Shown: positions 6,769 through 16,985, numbered from the stretch's first letter. The stretch: 64,000 nucleotides of DNA from JACMLD01 sp038207265 (GCA_038207265.1 JBBQZZ010000005.1:1-64000); one strand, 5' to 3'. Numbers and translations: made by a program. The notes: a model not told the origin generated them from the letters alone.

Positions 6769-8844
6769 TTATTTTTCTTTCCCCGCTAATTGTATACCAA
6801 TGCCCGCAAAATAATTGATGGCAGGTGCTGCATTGTAATACCGTCCGGCTGCAGCATTGATATCATTGCCGAGACTATAATGCTGGTTAAAAAGATTATC
6901 GGCGCCGCCATAGATATCCATCGAAAATTGTTTAAATGTTTTTCTATAACCAACCCTGCCTCCTAATAAATGATACGATGAAGCGAAATCGGTATTGGCA
7001 TCATTCATGGGAATCGGGTCACTATAATAATAAGTAATGTTGCTGTAAAGACCCGCAACAAGGGCAAGGTCAGCACCAGCTGCTAAAGTATGCCTGGCAA
7101 CACTGGGCATTCGTTTTCCGGAAAAATCAGTATTCAGTTGTTTGAAGTCGTCATAACGGAAATCATTAAACGTGTGACTGATCCAAATACGCGCTTGTTT
7201 AAAGAAAGGATGACCGGAAGAAAGCAATTGATAGGAGAGTTGTGACTCCAGTCCTTTTTGTTTGGTATGCCCCGCATTGATATAATAATTAGCAGCATTT
7301 ACTTCCTGTCTTTGTACTATGGCATCCTGCAGGCGAAAATAAAATGCATTCACCTCAATGTACAAGCGATTATTGAGCCAGCTGCTTTTAATTCCTGCTT
7401 CGTAATTAATACCGGTTTCCGCGTTCAGGCTGGTATTAATGGAACGGCTGGGTGGCAGTACTTCTGCAATGGCCGGTGGTGAAAATCCTTTTGCCATACT
7501 GGTGTATATCCATGTATTGTTTGTTATTTTTTTTGAAACTGCGAAGCGCGGTGCCAGTTGGTTGCTATACGTTCTTTCCTGTATTGCCAGCGAAGGACTG
7601 GAAAGGCGTTGATCGCTTATATGAAACTGGTTGAAACTAGCGCCAACGGTAACGTCCCAGTTGCCCGGAAGTTTTAAATTAGCTTGTATAAATATGGCGT
7701 AAATCCAGCTTCCAATATCATCATCTGTTTGCAATGAATCCGGGTTGCCGCCTTTATTCTTAAAATCTTTTGTATTGAAAAACCCACGTTGAACTTCAGC
7801 ACCGGTTACCAATTGAAAATGACTTTCTTTCCATTGTTTATCGAATGTAAAAACAGTTCTTCCGCCCAATTGTGGCTCAGACCGCTTTTCATAAGTACGG
7901 AAAGTTGGGTTGGTAAATTGCACAAACGATCCATAAACAGTAGTAGTATTATGCCAGTTATTATTGAAACGATAATGATTGCTGATACCCGCCAGCAGCA
8001 TTTTCTGGTAGATAGCTGCCTGCACTTTTTCTGCATCAGGAAATCCACCGGCAGAGGGCCGGAATGCTTTTGGGTTAGCAATAAATTCTTTCAGTGTAAG
8101 GGCACCCGGCGTTTGATAATAAAGATCACCATAAAGAAAATGGGTGCTGATTTGCTGACGATCGTTAACTTTTAATTGCGTTTCCCAACTGCCGATATCA
8201 CGACGCATATTGGTATGGTTACGGTATCCATCGCTCACCTGGTGTGTATAGGAAAATATATTTCTCCGCTCGTCAGTTCCAGCCTGGATTTGTGCATTCA
8301 TTGAATTGGTTTGAAAACTTCCACCCGTAAAAGACAGGGCCGCCCTTTGCTGCCATTGATTTGGTTGACTGTTCAATAAAATGGCACCACCGGTACCGGC
8401 ACCATAAATACTGCCGGCGGGTCCCTTAATAATTTCTATTGATTGGGTATTGAAAAAACTGAGTTGGTTCAGGTACGTGTTGCCCCCGGGATCAGTAAAA
8501 GGAATATCATTCCAGTAAACTTTTACATTGCGTACGCCAAATGGAGATCGCAAAGTACTGCCTCTTACATTTATCCGGTAACTGCCCGGTGAACGTTCTT
8601 CCATTCTTACACCTGGTGCACTGTTAAGAACAGGCACCAGTGATAAATTGCTGTAACGATCCAATTGCGATTTATCAAGCAGGATAACGGCAGCGGATAT
8701 GGCTTTTAATTGTTTGTTTTGTTCAAATGCCTTCACCGTTACTTCCTGCAGCAGCCGTGCAGAATCCGGAATATTTTTGTCTTCCTGTGCATTCGCCACA
8801 CCTATCATTAATGTTATTAAAACCAAAGAAATTATTTTTTGCAT
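6769..8844 (-). CDS. TonB-dependent outer-membrane receptor
   Basis: 691 residues. A signal peptide covers residues 1-19, followed by a TonB-box-like segment LLQEVTVKAFEQ near 31-42, then a plug domain with the usual VRGSTLRSPFGVR and IEIIKGPAGSIYGAGTGG motifs, and a long barrel. The plug style resembles siderophore or ferric-citrate receptors, but no ligand can be assigned. No sigma/anti-sigma pair, riboswitch or binding protein lies beside it. A minus-strand TACATTTG box at 8873-8880 is a possible -7 element. It is transcribed away from the APC permease. Confidence 0.9.
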   Translation of the reverse strand: MQKIISLVLITLMIGVANAQEDKNIPDSARLLQEVTVKAFEQNKQLKAISAAVILLDKSQLDRYSNLSLVPVLNSAPGVRMEERSPGSYRINVRGSTLRSPFGVRNVKVYWNDIPFTDPGGNTYLNQLSFFNTQSIEIIKGPAGSIYGAGTGGAILLNSQPNQWQQRAALSFTGGSFQTNSMNAQIQAGTDERRNIFSYTHQVSDGYRNHTNMRRDIGSWETQLKVNDRQQISTHFLYGDLYYQTPGALTLKEFIANPKAFRPSAGGFPDAEKVQAAIYQKMLLAGISNHYRFNNNWHNTTTVYGSFVQFTNPTFRTYEKRSEPQLGGRTVFTFDKQWKESHFQLVTGAEVQRGFFNTKDFKNKGGNPDSLQTDDDIGSWIYAIFIQANLKLPGNWDVTVGASFNQFHISDQRLSSPSLAIQERTYSNQLAPRFAVSKKITNNTWIYTSMAKGFSPPAIAEVLPPSRSINTSLNAETGINYEAGIKSSWLNNRLYIEVNAFYFRLQDAIVQRQEVNAANYYINAGHTKQKGLESQLSYQLLSSGHPFFKQARIWISHTFNDFRYDDFKQLNTDFSGKRMPSVARHTLAAGADLALVAGLYSNITYYYSDPIPMNDANTDFASSYHLLGGRVGYRKTFKQFSMDIYGGADNLFNQHYSLGNDINAAAGRYYNAAPAINYFAGIGIQLAGKEK

Positions 8845-8907
8845 CAGCAGTTGAATGAATGAGATGAATCATCAAATGTAAAACGTAATATTCATTATCT
8901 TCATTCC

Positions 8908-10290
8908 ATGACCAAAACTTCCAAGCTAAGCCTGTTTGATTTTACGATGATTGTGGTGAGCCTGGTAATTGGAATGGGAATCTTCAGGGCACCGTTAAAC
9001 GTTGCCCAGGCAGTGCCGTCTTCGTTTGTCTTTTTTGCAGCCTGGATTGCAGGCGGACTGGTGGCTTATTGCGGTGCATTAACTTATGCAGAAATCGGAA
9101 GCAGGCTGCCCGTGATTGGAGGTTATTACAAAGTTTTTTCCTATGCGTATCATCCCTCAATTGCTTTTGGTATCAACTGTATCATTTTGGTGTCTAATGC
9201 GGCCTCACTTGCAGCTGTAGCACTGGTGGGCGGCGAATACATTACGGGAATTTTTATTCCGCTTTCACAAGATCCGGCTTGGATAAAAATAACAGCCAAT
9301 GCCATGCATGTGCAGACCATTGAGATAACAATTGCTATTGCTGCAATAGTTATTTTTTATGGGGTGAACCTGATGGGTTTAAAGATGAGTGCTAAAACGC
9401 AAAACGTTTTGACGATTATTAAAATAGTGCTGATATTATTGCTGATAACTCCTGTATTTTTTTCAACGCCGGTAGCCATTTCCGCTGTTGGGGTGGAAGC
9501 CAGTATGCCCATTAAAGAATACATTACAGCATTTGGTATTGGCCTCGTCGCAGTCAGTTTTAGCTATGGCGGTTATCAGCAAACGATCAATTTTGGAGCA
9601 GAGGTGAATCAACCTGCTAAAAATATACCCCGTGGCATTTTCTTTGGCATATTCATCATCATCCTGCTTTATCTTACTATTAATTACGCCTATGTAAAAG
9701 TGATAGGGTTTCACATATTGCACCGGCAGGAAACAAAAAACATTGCAGCTATAATGGCTGGAAAGATATTTGGCGTAAATGCCGAAAGAATTTTATCCGG
9801 CTTCCTTTTTTTAAGTGTGCTTGCTTATGTAAACGTATTGTTGATGAGTAATCCGCGGGTGATGTATGCCATGAGCGAAGACCGTATTTTACCGCCGGTG
9901 TTCAAAAAGCGCAAAGAAAAAACCGATGTTCTGACAGTTTCATTAAGTGTGTTTGCTGCGCTTTGCGTTTTGATTGTTTTTTGGGCGAAGGAATTTGATA
10001 AGATATTAAGCTTTACAATTTTCCTGGATTGTTTCGGAATGATCTTATCGGCCGGTACTATTTTTATTCTTCGTAAGAAAACGAAGCATCTCGACGGAAC
10101 AGGAATTTATAAAATGAAATTATACCCGGTACTGCCGGTTATTTTTATTTTGGCTTACCTGTTTGTAGGAACCAGCATTGCACTGGATTATGAAAACAAC
10201 AAATACGCCGCATTAAAAGGCATTTCCGTGCTGGCCGTTTTTATAGCCTTGTATTTTATTGTAAACGCAACCAAAAAACCGAAGTTATAA
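8908..10290 (+). CDS. APC family amino acid permease
   Basis: 460 residues with about twelve membrane segments. The first helix carries the unwound glycine motif expected for APC transporters (VSLVIGMGIF, residues 17-26), and a conserved SYGGYQQTINFGAEV stretch follows near 220. Proteins of this family import amino acids with protons or exchange them. The stop is 2 bases before the start of a PLP-dependent enzyme of the cystathionine gamma-synthase fold, so the two are almost certainly one operon. This suggests an amino acid substrate handled by that enzyme, possibly sulfur-containing; the exact substrate is not visible. Confidence 0.9.
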   Translation: MTKTSKLSLFDFTMIVVSLVIGMGIFRAPLNVAQAVPSSFVFFAAWIAGGLVAYCGALTYAEIGSRLPVIGGYYKVFSYAYHPSIAFGINCIILVSNAASLAAVALVGGEYITGIFIPLSQDPAWIKITANAMHVQTIEITIAIAAIVIFYGVNLMGLKMSAKTQNVLTIIKIVLILLLITPVFFSTPVAISAVGVEASMPIKEYITAFGIGLVAVSFSYGGYQQTINFGAEVNQPAKNIPRGIFFGIFIIILLYLTINYAYVKVIGFHILHRQETKNIAAIMAGKIFGVNAERILSGFLFLSVLAYVNVLLMSNPRVMYAMSEDRILPPVFKKRKEKTDVLTVSLSVFAALCVLIVFWAKEFDKILSFTIFLDCFGMILSAGTIFILRKKTKHLDGTGIYKMKLYPVLPVIFILAYLFVGTSIALDYENNKYAALKGISVLAVFIALYFIVNATKKPKL

Positions 10291-10292
10291 AA

Positions 10293-11456
10293 ATGGATGT
10301 TTCTTTTATAATAAACGAACTGGGAGAGGAAAGAGAGCATTACTTTAACGCCGTTGCTCCGCCAATTATTCAAACCAGCAATTTTGCTTTTAAAAAAGTT
10401 GAAGACCTAAGAAAGGCTTTTGAAGATGAAATGAGCGGTTATTTGTACAGCCGTGGCATAAATCCTACCGTTGATATTCTCAGGAAAAAAATGGCCGCCC
10501 TGGATGGCGCTGATGATGCACTCATATTTAACAGCGGGGCATCCGCCATTTTTGCGGCGGTATTTGCCAATGTAAAAAACGGCGATCACATTGTTTCTGT
10601 TCATAAACCTTATACCTGGGCATGGAAAATGTTTGATAATATCCTGCCAAGGTTTGGTGTGAGTACTACCTATGTAGACGGAACCAGTATTGAAAATTTT
10701 GAAAGAGCCATACTTCCCAACACAACGGTTATATACCTGGAATCACCCAATAGTCTTACTTACGAACTGCAGGATTTGAAAGCAGTAGCCGAACTGGCCC
10801 GCGCCGAAAATATCACAACTATTATTGATAACAGCTATAGCACCCCCATTTATCAAAAACCTATTGAATTGGGAATTGATATTTCTATGCAAACCGCCAC
10901 CAAATATATTAGTGGACACAGCGATACTGTGGGCGGAGTACTGGCAGGTGAAAAGAGGATGATGAAAAAAATTTTTGACAGTGAATACCTGAATATGGGG
11001 ATTGGAGCCACTCCTTTCAATGCATGGTTAATGATTCGCGGATTGCGTACTTTGCCAGCAAGATTGGAACGCATCACAGCCACTACATTTAAGATGCTGG
11101 AGTTTCTGAAGCAACATCCAAAAATTGAAGAGGTTATTTTTCCATTTGATCCTTCTTTCCCCCAATATGATCTTGCCAAAAAACAGATGAAAGGTGCTTG
11201 TGGCCTGGTAACAATCGTAATGAAAGCAAAAAAAATGCAGGAAATAGTAACGTTTTGCGAGTCTTTGCGTCACATGCTGATGGCCGTAAGTTGGGGTGGA
11301 TATGAAAGCCTGGCATTGCCAAAATGTGCGTCGCTCTTACCCGAACAATTTGATGCTGCTAACCGTGAACACAGAATGATTCGTTTTTATTTTGGCCTGG
11401 AGGAGGCAGAATTCCTGATGACAGACATTAACCGGGCTTTTGAGATAATAAATTAG
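10293..11456 (+). CDS. Cys/Met metabolism PLP-dependent enzyme
   Basis: 387 residues of the cystathionine gamma-synthase/gamma-lyase family. The PLP lysine is Lys204 in the motif TATKYISGHSD; the YSRGINPTV segment near 52-60 and the FNSGASAIFA turn near 79-88 are also typical. At the usual Y-G-G-T phosphate-contact site the sequence instead reads PYTWAWKMF, so this is a divergent branch. It could act as a lyase, a synthase or a transaminase-like enzyme; the reaction is not certain. It follows an APC permease by 2 bases, and the pair probably imports and processes one amino acid. Confidence 0.87.
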   Translation: MDVSFIINELGEEREHYFNAVAPPIIQTSNFAFKKVEDLRKAFEDEMSGYLYSRGINPTVDILRKKMAALDGADDALIFNSGASAIFAAVFANVKNGDHIVSVHKPYTWAWKMFDNILPRFGVSTTYVDGTSIENFERAILPNTTVIYLESPNSLTYELQDLKAVAELARAENITTIIDNSYSTPIYQKPIELGIDISMQTATKYISGHSDTVGGVLAGEKRMMKKIFDSEYLNMGIGATPFNAWLMIRGLRTLPARLERITATTFKMLEFLKQHPKIEEVIFPFDPSFPQYDLAKKQMKGACGLVTIVMKAKKMQEIVTFCESLRHMLMAVSWGGYESLALPKCASLLPEQFDAANREHRMIRFYFGLEEAEFLMTDINRAFEIIN

Positions 11457-11581
11457 AACTTATTTAATAGGCACTCTTTTTTTGAAATGAATGAATGCCT
11501 TATTTTTACTTTGTGTAGAATTATTTCAACCGCTTATCACAAAACCCATATACAACCTTAACCACCGATTAATTTTGTCGC

Positions 11582-13036
11582 ATGAGATTAACTGCCCAAG
11601 TTGTTTTTGTAATATTAATTTCCCTTTGTGTTTCCCCGGTTTTTGTTAACGCCCAGCAAAAATGGGATTTAAAGCGATGTGTAGATTTCGCGCTCCTGAA
11701 TAATATATCGGTAAAGCAGCAGGACATACAGGCAAGGGTCGCTGCGTTAACTTTAAATCAGAACAAATTATCCAGGATACCATCAGCCAGTGTTTCAACC
11801 AATACAGGGATTAACTCCGGTCGTTCCATTGACCCTACTTCTAACCAGTTTACCAATCAGCAATTATTGTTTTCCGGTGTCAGTTTTTCAACGAACGTAA
11901 ATATTTTTAATTGGTTCAGCCTGCAAAACAATATCAAGGGAAATCAATTCGATTATGATGCTGCTAAAGCCAATGTAGAAAAGCTCAAAAACGATATCGC
12001 GTTGAACGTAGCAACTGCCTACCTGTTGATTCTGGTATCTAAAGAGCAGGCAAATATAGCAGAGGTTACCGTTAAACAATCGTTGGATAATCTTTACAAC
12101 ACACGTAAGCGGGTAGACGCAGGAGCTTTACCAGAACTGAATGCTGCAGAAGCGGAAGCCCAACTGGCAAAAGACAGTTCGAACCTAATCACCGCCCAAA
12201 CTACGTTAACGCAGAATACACTCCAGTTAAAAGCGGTAATGAACCTCGACGCGGCACAGCCCTTTGAAGTTGAAATGCCGCCGCTGGATCAAATCCCCAT
12301 TGAAAAAATTGGTAATCTTCAACCTGAAGTCGTTTATCAGCTGGCACTCATAAACCTGCCGCAACAAAGAGTAAATGAATTAAGGATAAAAGCGGCACAA
12401 AAATATGTGGAGTCAGCAAGAGGTGCTATGTATCCTTCCTTGTCATTGTTTGGTAGTATGGGATCCAATTATGCGCACAACAAAATTCCGGTTGTTGCAC
12501 AAAATCCCACAGGTAATTTTATTGGCACCGGGGCAAAAGTTAATGTTGGCGGAACTGACTACTCCGTATTGGCACCCGAATTTCAAACTTCTGTGGGTGT
12601 AAAGTATTCTCCGTTTGGAACGCAGTTGAGTGATAACTTTAGTCAACGCATTGGGCTCAACCTGAGCATTCCCTTGTTTAATGGATATGCAGCAAATACC
12701 AATTGGAAAAAGAATAAGCTAAACCTTGAAAACTGGCAATTGCAGAAAGAGCAGGATAACCTTACATTAAAGCAAAATATTTATAAATCATATTCTGATG
12801 CAATCTCTTCCCTGCAAAAATATGAAGCCAGCAAACGCAGTCTTGAGACAGCGCAAAAGTCATACGATTTTGCGCAGAAAAGATATGATATCGGCCTCCT
12901 GGCTACCATAGATTTGCTAACCAACCAAAACAACCTTGCTACCGCAAAAGTGAATGTTGTTTCTGCCCAGGTTGATTATGTGTTTAGAATTAAGCTGCTT
13001 GAATTTTACCGGGGACAAGGCATAAAATTACAGTGA
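11582..13036 (+). CDS. TolC family outer-membrane efflux protein
   Basis: 484 residues with a signal peptide (1-24), then WDLKRCVDFALLNN, the usual start of TolC repeats. Two outer membrane efflux repeats with long helices follow, the second containing the YDIGLLATIDLLTNQNN motif near 436-452. The trimer should form the outer-membrane channel and periplasmic tunnel of an export system. A periplasmic adaptor gene follows 55 bases downstream. A TAATTTTG box ends only 4 bases before the ATG (11570-11577). Confidence 0.93.
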   Translation: MRLTAQVVFVILISLCVSPVFVNAQQKWDLKRCVDFALLNNISVKQQDIQARVAALTLNQNKLSRIPSASVSTNTGINSGRSIDPTSNQFTNQQLLFSGVSFSTNVNIFNWFSLQNNIKGNQFDYDAAKANVEKLKNDIALNVATAYLLILVSKEQANIAEVTVKQSLDNLYNTRKRVDAGALPELNAAEAEAQLAKDSSNLITAQTTLTQNTLQLKAVMNLDAAQPFEVEMPPLDQIPIEKIGNLQPEVVYQLALINLPQQRVNELRIKAAQKYVESARGAMYPSLSLFGSMGSNYAHNKIPVVAQNPTGNFIGTGAKVNVGGTDYSVLAPEFQTSVGVKYSPFGTQLSDNFSQRIGLNLSIPLFNGYAANTNWKKNKLNLENWQLQKEQDNLTLKQNIYKSYSDAISSLQKYEASKRSLETAQKSYDFAQKRYDIGLLATIDLLTNQNNLATAKVNVVSAQVDYVFRIKLLEFYRGQGIKLQ

Positions 13037-13091
13037 TAAATGTGATCCCCTAATTAACATTATACTATACAACAACAGAAACTCCCCTGAT

Positions 13092-14477
13092 ATGAACAAA
13101 AAATTAATTTGGATACTGGTAAGCGTGGTAGCACTGATAGTTATTCTGGTGGTATTACAAAAAAGTGGCGCATTTGGCAAAGATGAAGGCACAAAGGTAA
13201 CAGCCGAGAAAGTACAAAAGCAAACCATCATCGAAAGTGTAACAGCAAGCGGAAAAGTGTACCCTGAAATTGAAGTAAAGGTAAGTCCCGATATCTCAGG
13301 TGAGATTGTAGATCTCACAGTTGCGGAAGGAGATAGTGTAAAAAAGGGCCAGGTGCTGGCAAAGATATACGCTGATATTTATGCTACTCAAAGAGACCAG
13401 GCGGCAGCTACCGTAAATCAGCAACAGGCTGTAGTATCTAACAGCACCGCCCAGTTAGACGCGTTAAAAGCGGCTCTTGATCAGGCAGAACGTACTTACA
13501 ACAGGCAAAAACAACTGGCCGATCAAAAAGTAATATCAAAGTCTGAATTTGAACAGGCGGAGAGTTCTTATTTGTCTGCCAAGGCAAACTATAATGCAGC
13601 AATACAAGGTATTCGGGGAGGCCAGGCGGGCGTACAAAATGCACAGGCCAACTTAACAAAGGCAAACAAAGATTTAGGAAGAACCATCATCGTTGCGCCG
13701 ATGGATGGTGTCATATCATTGTTAAGTGTAAAGAAAGGGGAGCGAGTGGCCGGTAACAGTTTTAATATAGGTACTGAAATGATGCGGGTGGCAGATATGA
13801 GTAAAATTGAAGTGCGGGTAGATGTTGGTGAAAATGATATTCCAAAAGTTCATTTGGGAGATTCTGCGCTTATTGAAGTAGATGCTTACAACAAAAGAAA
13901 ATTCAAAGGCATGGTTACACAGATTGCCAGCAGTAACAAAGGTGCGGCATCGCAATCACTTGCTACAACTTCCAATGATGTGACCAATTATGAAGTAAGG
14001 ATCAGGCTTTTGCCGGAATCGTATAAGGATTTAATTGATCCCAATCGTCCAAAAAGTTTTCCGTTTCGCCCGGGCATGAGTGCCAGCGCGGATATTCAAA
14101 CAAAGCGCCATGAAAGTGTTCTTTCTGTTCCCATCAATGCGGTAACAACCCGCGAAAAAGGTACAGATAAAGTAGTGGGTGCTTCCAAAGACAACACTGC
14201 TCCTGCGCCTGCCGATGATCAAAATAACAAAGACCGGAAAGCAGCTGTGAGCGAGTTGGATGAAGTTGTTTTTGTACTGCAGGCTGACAAGAAAGTGAAA
14301 AAAGTAGTGGTTAAAACAGATATCCAGGACATCAATAATATTGAAATCACCAGCGGGTTAAAAGAAGGTGATACAGTAATAACAGGGCCTTATGGCACAG
14401 TAAGTAAAATTTTAAAAGATGGTGCAATGGTAAATGTGGTAGATAAGGATAAGCTATTTGAAACGAAGAAAAATTAA
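13092..14477 (+). CDS. HlyD/MacA-like periplasmic adaptor subunit
   Basis: 461 residues. An N-terminal membrane anchor (about 5-23) is followed by a biotinyl-lipoyl-like domain (VSPDISGEIVDLTVAEGD near 60), a helical hairpin rich in Ala, Gln and Lys (about 105-185), the second lipoyl half (IIVAPMDGVISLLSVKKGE), and beta-barrel and membrane-proximal domains. A low-complexity charged insertion lies at about 355-385. The adaptor should bridge the upstream TolC channel to an inner-membrane pump. No ABC or RND pump gene follows; a terminator comes directly after. Confidence 0.92.
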   Translation: MNKKLIWILVSVVALIVILVVLQKSGAFGKDEGTKVTAEKVQKQTIIESVTASGKVYPEIEVKVSPDISGEIVDLTVAEGDSVKKGQVLAKIYADIYATQRDQAAATVNQQQAVVSNSTAQLDALKAALDQAERTYNRQKQLADQKVISKSEFEQAESSYLSAKANYNAAIQGIRGGQAGVQNAQANLTKANKDLGRTIIVAPMDGVISLLSVKKGERVAGNSFNIGTEMMRVADMSKIEVRVDVGENDIPKVHLGDSALIEVDAYNKRKFKGMVTQIASSNKGAASQSLATTSNDVTNYEVRIRLLPESYKDLIDPNRPKSFPFRPGMSASADIQTKRHESVLSVPINAVTTREKGTDKVVGASKDNTAPAPADDQNNKDRKAAVSELDEVVFVLQADKKVKKVVVKTDIQDINNIEITSGLKEGDTVITGPYGTVSKILKDGAMVNVVDKDKLFETKKN

Positions 14478-14523
14478 ATTACAGTAGCCATTGACGTAGT
14501 ACTATTAGATATTTTATAATTTG

Positions 14524-14567
14524 AAAAGGGTTTAGAAAGTAACTTAGCTTTTTAAACCCTTTTTTAT
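14524..14567 (+). terminator. Rho-independent terminator after the efflux adaptor gene
   Basis: An 11-bp stem AAAAGGGTTTA (14524-14534) and TAAACCCTTTT (14553-14563), extended inward by AAAG/CTTT, is followed by a T-rich run. It lies 47 bases after the adaptor stop and before gpsA, separating the two transcripts. Confidence 0.85.
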
Positions 14568-14594
14568 TTCTGAAGGTTAGATAATTTATACAGC

Positions 14595-15635
14595 ATGGTT
14601 AGATTTGGCGTCATAGGGGGAGGAAGTTGGGCAACAGCACTTGTGAAAATACTCACAGACAACAGGCATTTGGTTAACTGGTGGGTAAGAAATGAAAATG
14701 TGGCCAGTCACATTCAAAACCGCCATCATAATCCGAATTACTTAAGTAGTGTAAATTTTGATGTGCAATTCCTGAACCTCGGATTTAAAATGGAGGGAAT
14801 AATAGAGTCAAGCGATGTATTGGTTATAGCAATCCCTTCCGCTTATGTAACCGAATCCTTTTGTTACCTAAATAAAAAACTGTTTGATAAAAAGAAAATT
14901 ATCTCTGCTGTAAAAGGGATTTTACCCGAACAAAATTTGTTATTGAATGATTATCTCGCAAAAGAATTCAATGTAAAAATCAACGATTATTTTACAGTGA
15001 TGGGTCCCTGCCACGCTGAAGAAGTAGCCGCAGAAAAATTATCTTATCTTACTTTTTCAGGTATCGATGAAAAGGAAACGGCAAATCTCGCTGCCAGTTT
15101 TAAAACTTATTACCTGAACACAGTTGTAAACAGGGATGTACTAGGAGTACAATACGCGGCCATTCTTAAAAACATTTATGCACTGGGTGCCGGTATTGCT
15201 CACGGACTGGAATATGGTGATAATTTCCTGAGCGTGTTAATAGCCAATTGCGCTGATGAAATGGCTGGGTTTCTGAGAAAAGTTGGAATTCGTAACATTG
15301 AAGTGGGTGTGCACCAGGAAGAAGATCCGGTTTCTCATAAAAAGGCGGCCAATTATGCAGCTTCAGTTTACCTGGGTGATTTATTGGTTACCTGTTACTC
15401 ACCCTATAGCCGTAACCGCAGTTTTGGAAAAATGATTGGCAAAGGATATTCTGTAAGAGCAACTCAGTTAGAAATGAATATGGTGGCTGAAGGACATAAT
15501 GCCTCTAAATGTATTCACATAGTAAACAAGGAGGTGCTGGCAGAAATTCCCATTGCCGACACCATTTACAGAATACTTTGGGAAGGGCTTTCGCCGAGTG
15601 CCGGTTTCGAAATTATTGAGAAAAATTTAATATAA
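14595..15635 (+). CDS. gpsA: Glycerol-3-phosphate dehydrogenase [NAD(P)+]
   Basis: 346 residues. The N-terminal dinucleotide-binding fold starts FGVIGGGSWATALV (residues 4-17). The catalytic-domain motif ILKNIYALGAGIAHG near 189-203 contains the expected lysine. The family reduces dihydroxyacetone phosphate to sn-glycerol-3-phosphate for phospholipid synthesis in the cytoplasm. The protein is slightly divergent: the usual NPNYL-like substrate loop is present, but the GPNFA/SGPSFA segment reads MGPCHAEE. It stands alone between a terminator and the convergent hemW gene. Confidence 0.9.
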   Translation: MVRFGVIGGGSWATALVKILTDNRHLVNWWVRNENVASHIQNRHHNPNYLSSVNFDVQFLNLGFKMEGIIESSDVLVIAIPSAYVTESFCYLNKKLFDKKKIISAVKGILPEQNLLLNDYLAKEFNVKINDYFTVMGPCHAEEVAAEKLSYLTFSGIDEKETANLAASFKTYYLNTVVNRDVLGVQYAAILKNIYALGAGIAHGLEYGDNFLSVLIANCADEMAGFLRKVGIRNIEVGVHQEEDPVSHKKAANYAASVYLGDLLVTCYSPYSRNRSFGKMIGKGYSVRATQLEMNMVAEGHNASKCIHIVNKEVLAEIPIADTIYRILWEGLSPSAGFEIIEKNLI

Positions 15636-15800
15636 CAGTTGTAACAAAACCAGTGACAATTGCATCAGATTTATAGCGATGAAACAGTATAAAAAGAAAT
15701 TGTTAAAGCTGTGGATTCATTACTATGCAAAATGCAGTAAAAATGGTATCTTTAGTCATGCCTTTTTCTTTCACAGGATTCAGTTCCGCCACGCTTATTC

Positions 15801-16985
15801 TTATGTTGCTTTGCCTGATGATAGCACAGGGCGTGCAATATCTTCGCCATCACCGTAATCAATAAAGAATAATGCTGCTGCTATGCCGTCGGCAAATAGT
15901 TTTCCTTCTTTTGTCAGTTGAATCCTTGAATTGTTGTTTGTTAGTTTATTGGTTGCAATAAAACTGATGCTTGATTGCTGAAGTTGAATAGGTGCGAGTC
16001 TACCAAACATCCGCTCAACATAAGTAAGGTCAATTCCTTCTTTTGTTCTCAGCGAAGTCATAATGTATTCATTCAGACGTTGCATCATTGTTAGCGTTTC
16101 TTTTTCAAATGGCACCTGGTCAAGAGAAAGTGATTTTACATATAAAGTATTATTGGATACATTCCATTGCCTTGAATCACCATTATAAGAGTGCGCGGCA
16201 GGTCCCAAACCAAGATATTTCCTGCCAGACCAGTAAGAAGAATTATGAAGACTTCTGCAACCCGGTTTTGAAAAATTAGAAATCTCGTAATGTTCATAGC
16301 CCGCACATTCCAGCCAATCCGTTAAGAGAAGAAATTGCCTGGCTTGTTTTTCGGGGTCGATGGCCTCTTTCTTTTGCAGGTTGATCATTTTATGTAAAGC
16401 CGTTCCTGTTTCCACAGTTAATGCGTAACAGGAAAGATGGCTAATATCCAATTCTATTGCTTTATTTACATTTTGATGCCACTTTTCGTCGGTTAATGTA
16501 GGAGTGCCATAGATAAGATCTATAGATATATTATCGAAACCGGATGCTCTGGCCATCTCCAGGCAATTAGCCGCCTGCGTTGCATTGTGCGCCCGGTTCA
16601 TCCATTTTAAATCCTCTTCGAAAAAAGATTGAATACCGATACTCAACCGGTTTATACCCGCATCCTTCCATGACTGAAGTTTACTTGCCTCTATATCGTC
16701 TGGGTTGGCTTCTAAAGTAAACTCTGCGTTCGTATCTATGGTATATTGATTATGAAGCTGCGCAATCAACTTCGTGAGTTCATTTTTTTCAAGTAAAGAC
16801 GGAGTACCACCTCCAAAATAAATTGTTTGTATAGATTCATTTTGCAAATATTCTTTTTGAAGAACCATCTCCTTCAATAAAGCCGCAGTAAAATCGTTCT
16901 TACCTTTCAGTTGAGTAGAAAAATGAAAATTGCAGTAGTGGCAGGCTTTTCTGCAAAATGGAATGTGAATATATATGCCTGCCAT
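15801..16985 (-). CDS. hemW: Radical SAM family heme chaperone HemW
   Basis: 394 residues. The radical SAM cluster is formed by Cys11, Cys15 and Cys18 (CxxxCxxC within PFCRKACHYCNF), followed by the GGGTPS SAM-contact motif at 58-63 and ANPDD near 102. The IGIQSF and HLSCYALT-like segments are typical of HemW rather than HemN. HemW proteins bind heme and are thought to deliver it to target proteins rather than act as coproporphyrinogen oxidase. The gene is divergent from an Omp85 gene with a 42-base gap. HemD lies 3 kb away. Confidence 0.92.
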   Translation of the reverse strand: MAGIYIHIPFCRKACHYCNFHFSTQLKGKNDFTAALLKEMVLQKEYLQNESIQTIYFGGGTPSLLEKNELTKLIAQLHNQYTIDTNAEFTLEANPDDIEASKLQSWKDAGINRLSIGIQSFFEEDLKWMNRAHNATQAANCLEMARASGFDNISIDLIYGTPTLTDEKWHQNVNKAIELDISHLSCYALTVETGTALHKMINLQKKEAIDPEKQARQFLLLTDWLECAGYEHYEISNFSKPGCRSLHNSSYWSGRKYLGLGPAAHSYNGDSRQWNVSNNTLYVKSLSLDQVPFEKETLTMMQRLNEYIMTSLRTKEGIDLTYVERMFGRLAPIQLQQSSISFIATNKLTNNNSRIQLTKEGKLFADGIAAALFFIDYGDGEDIARPVLSSGKAT

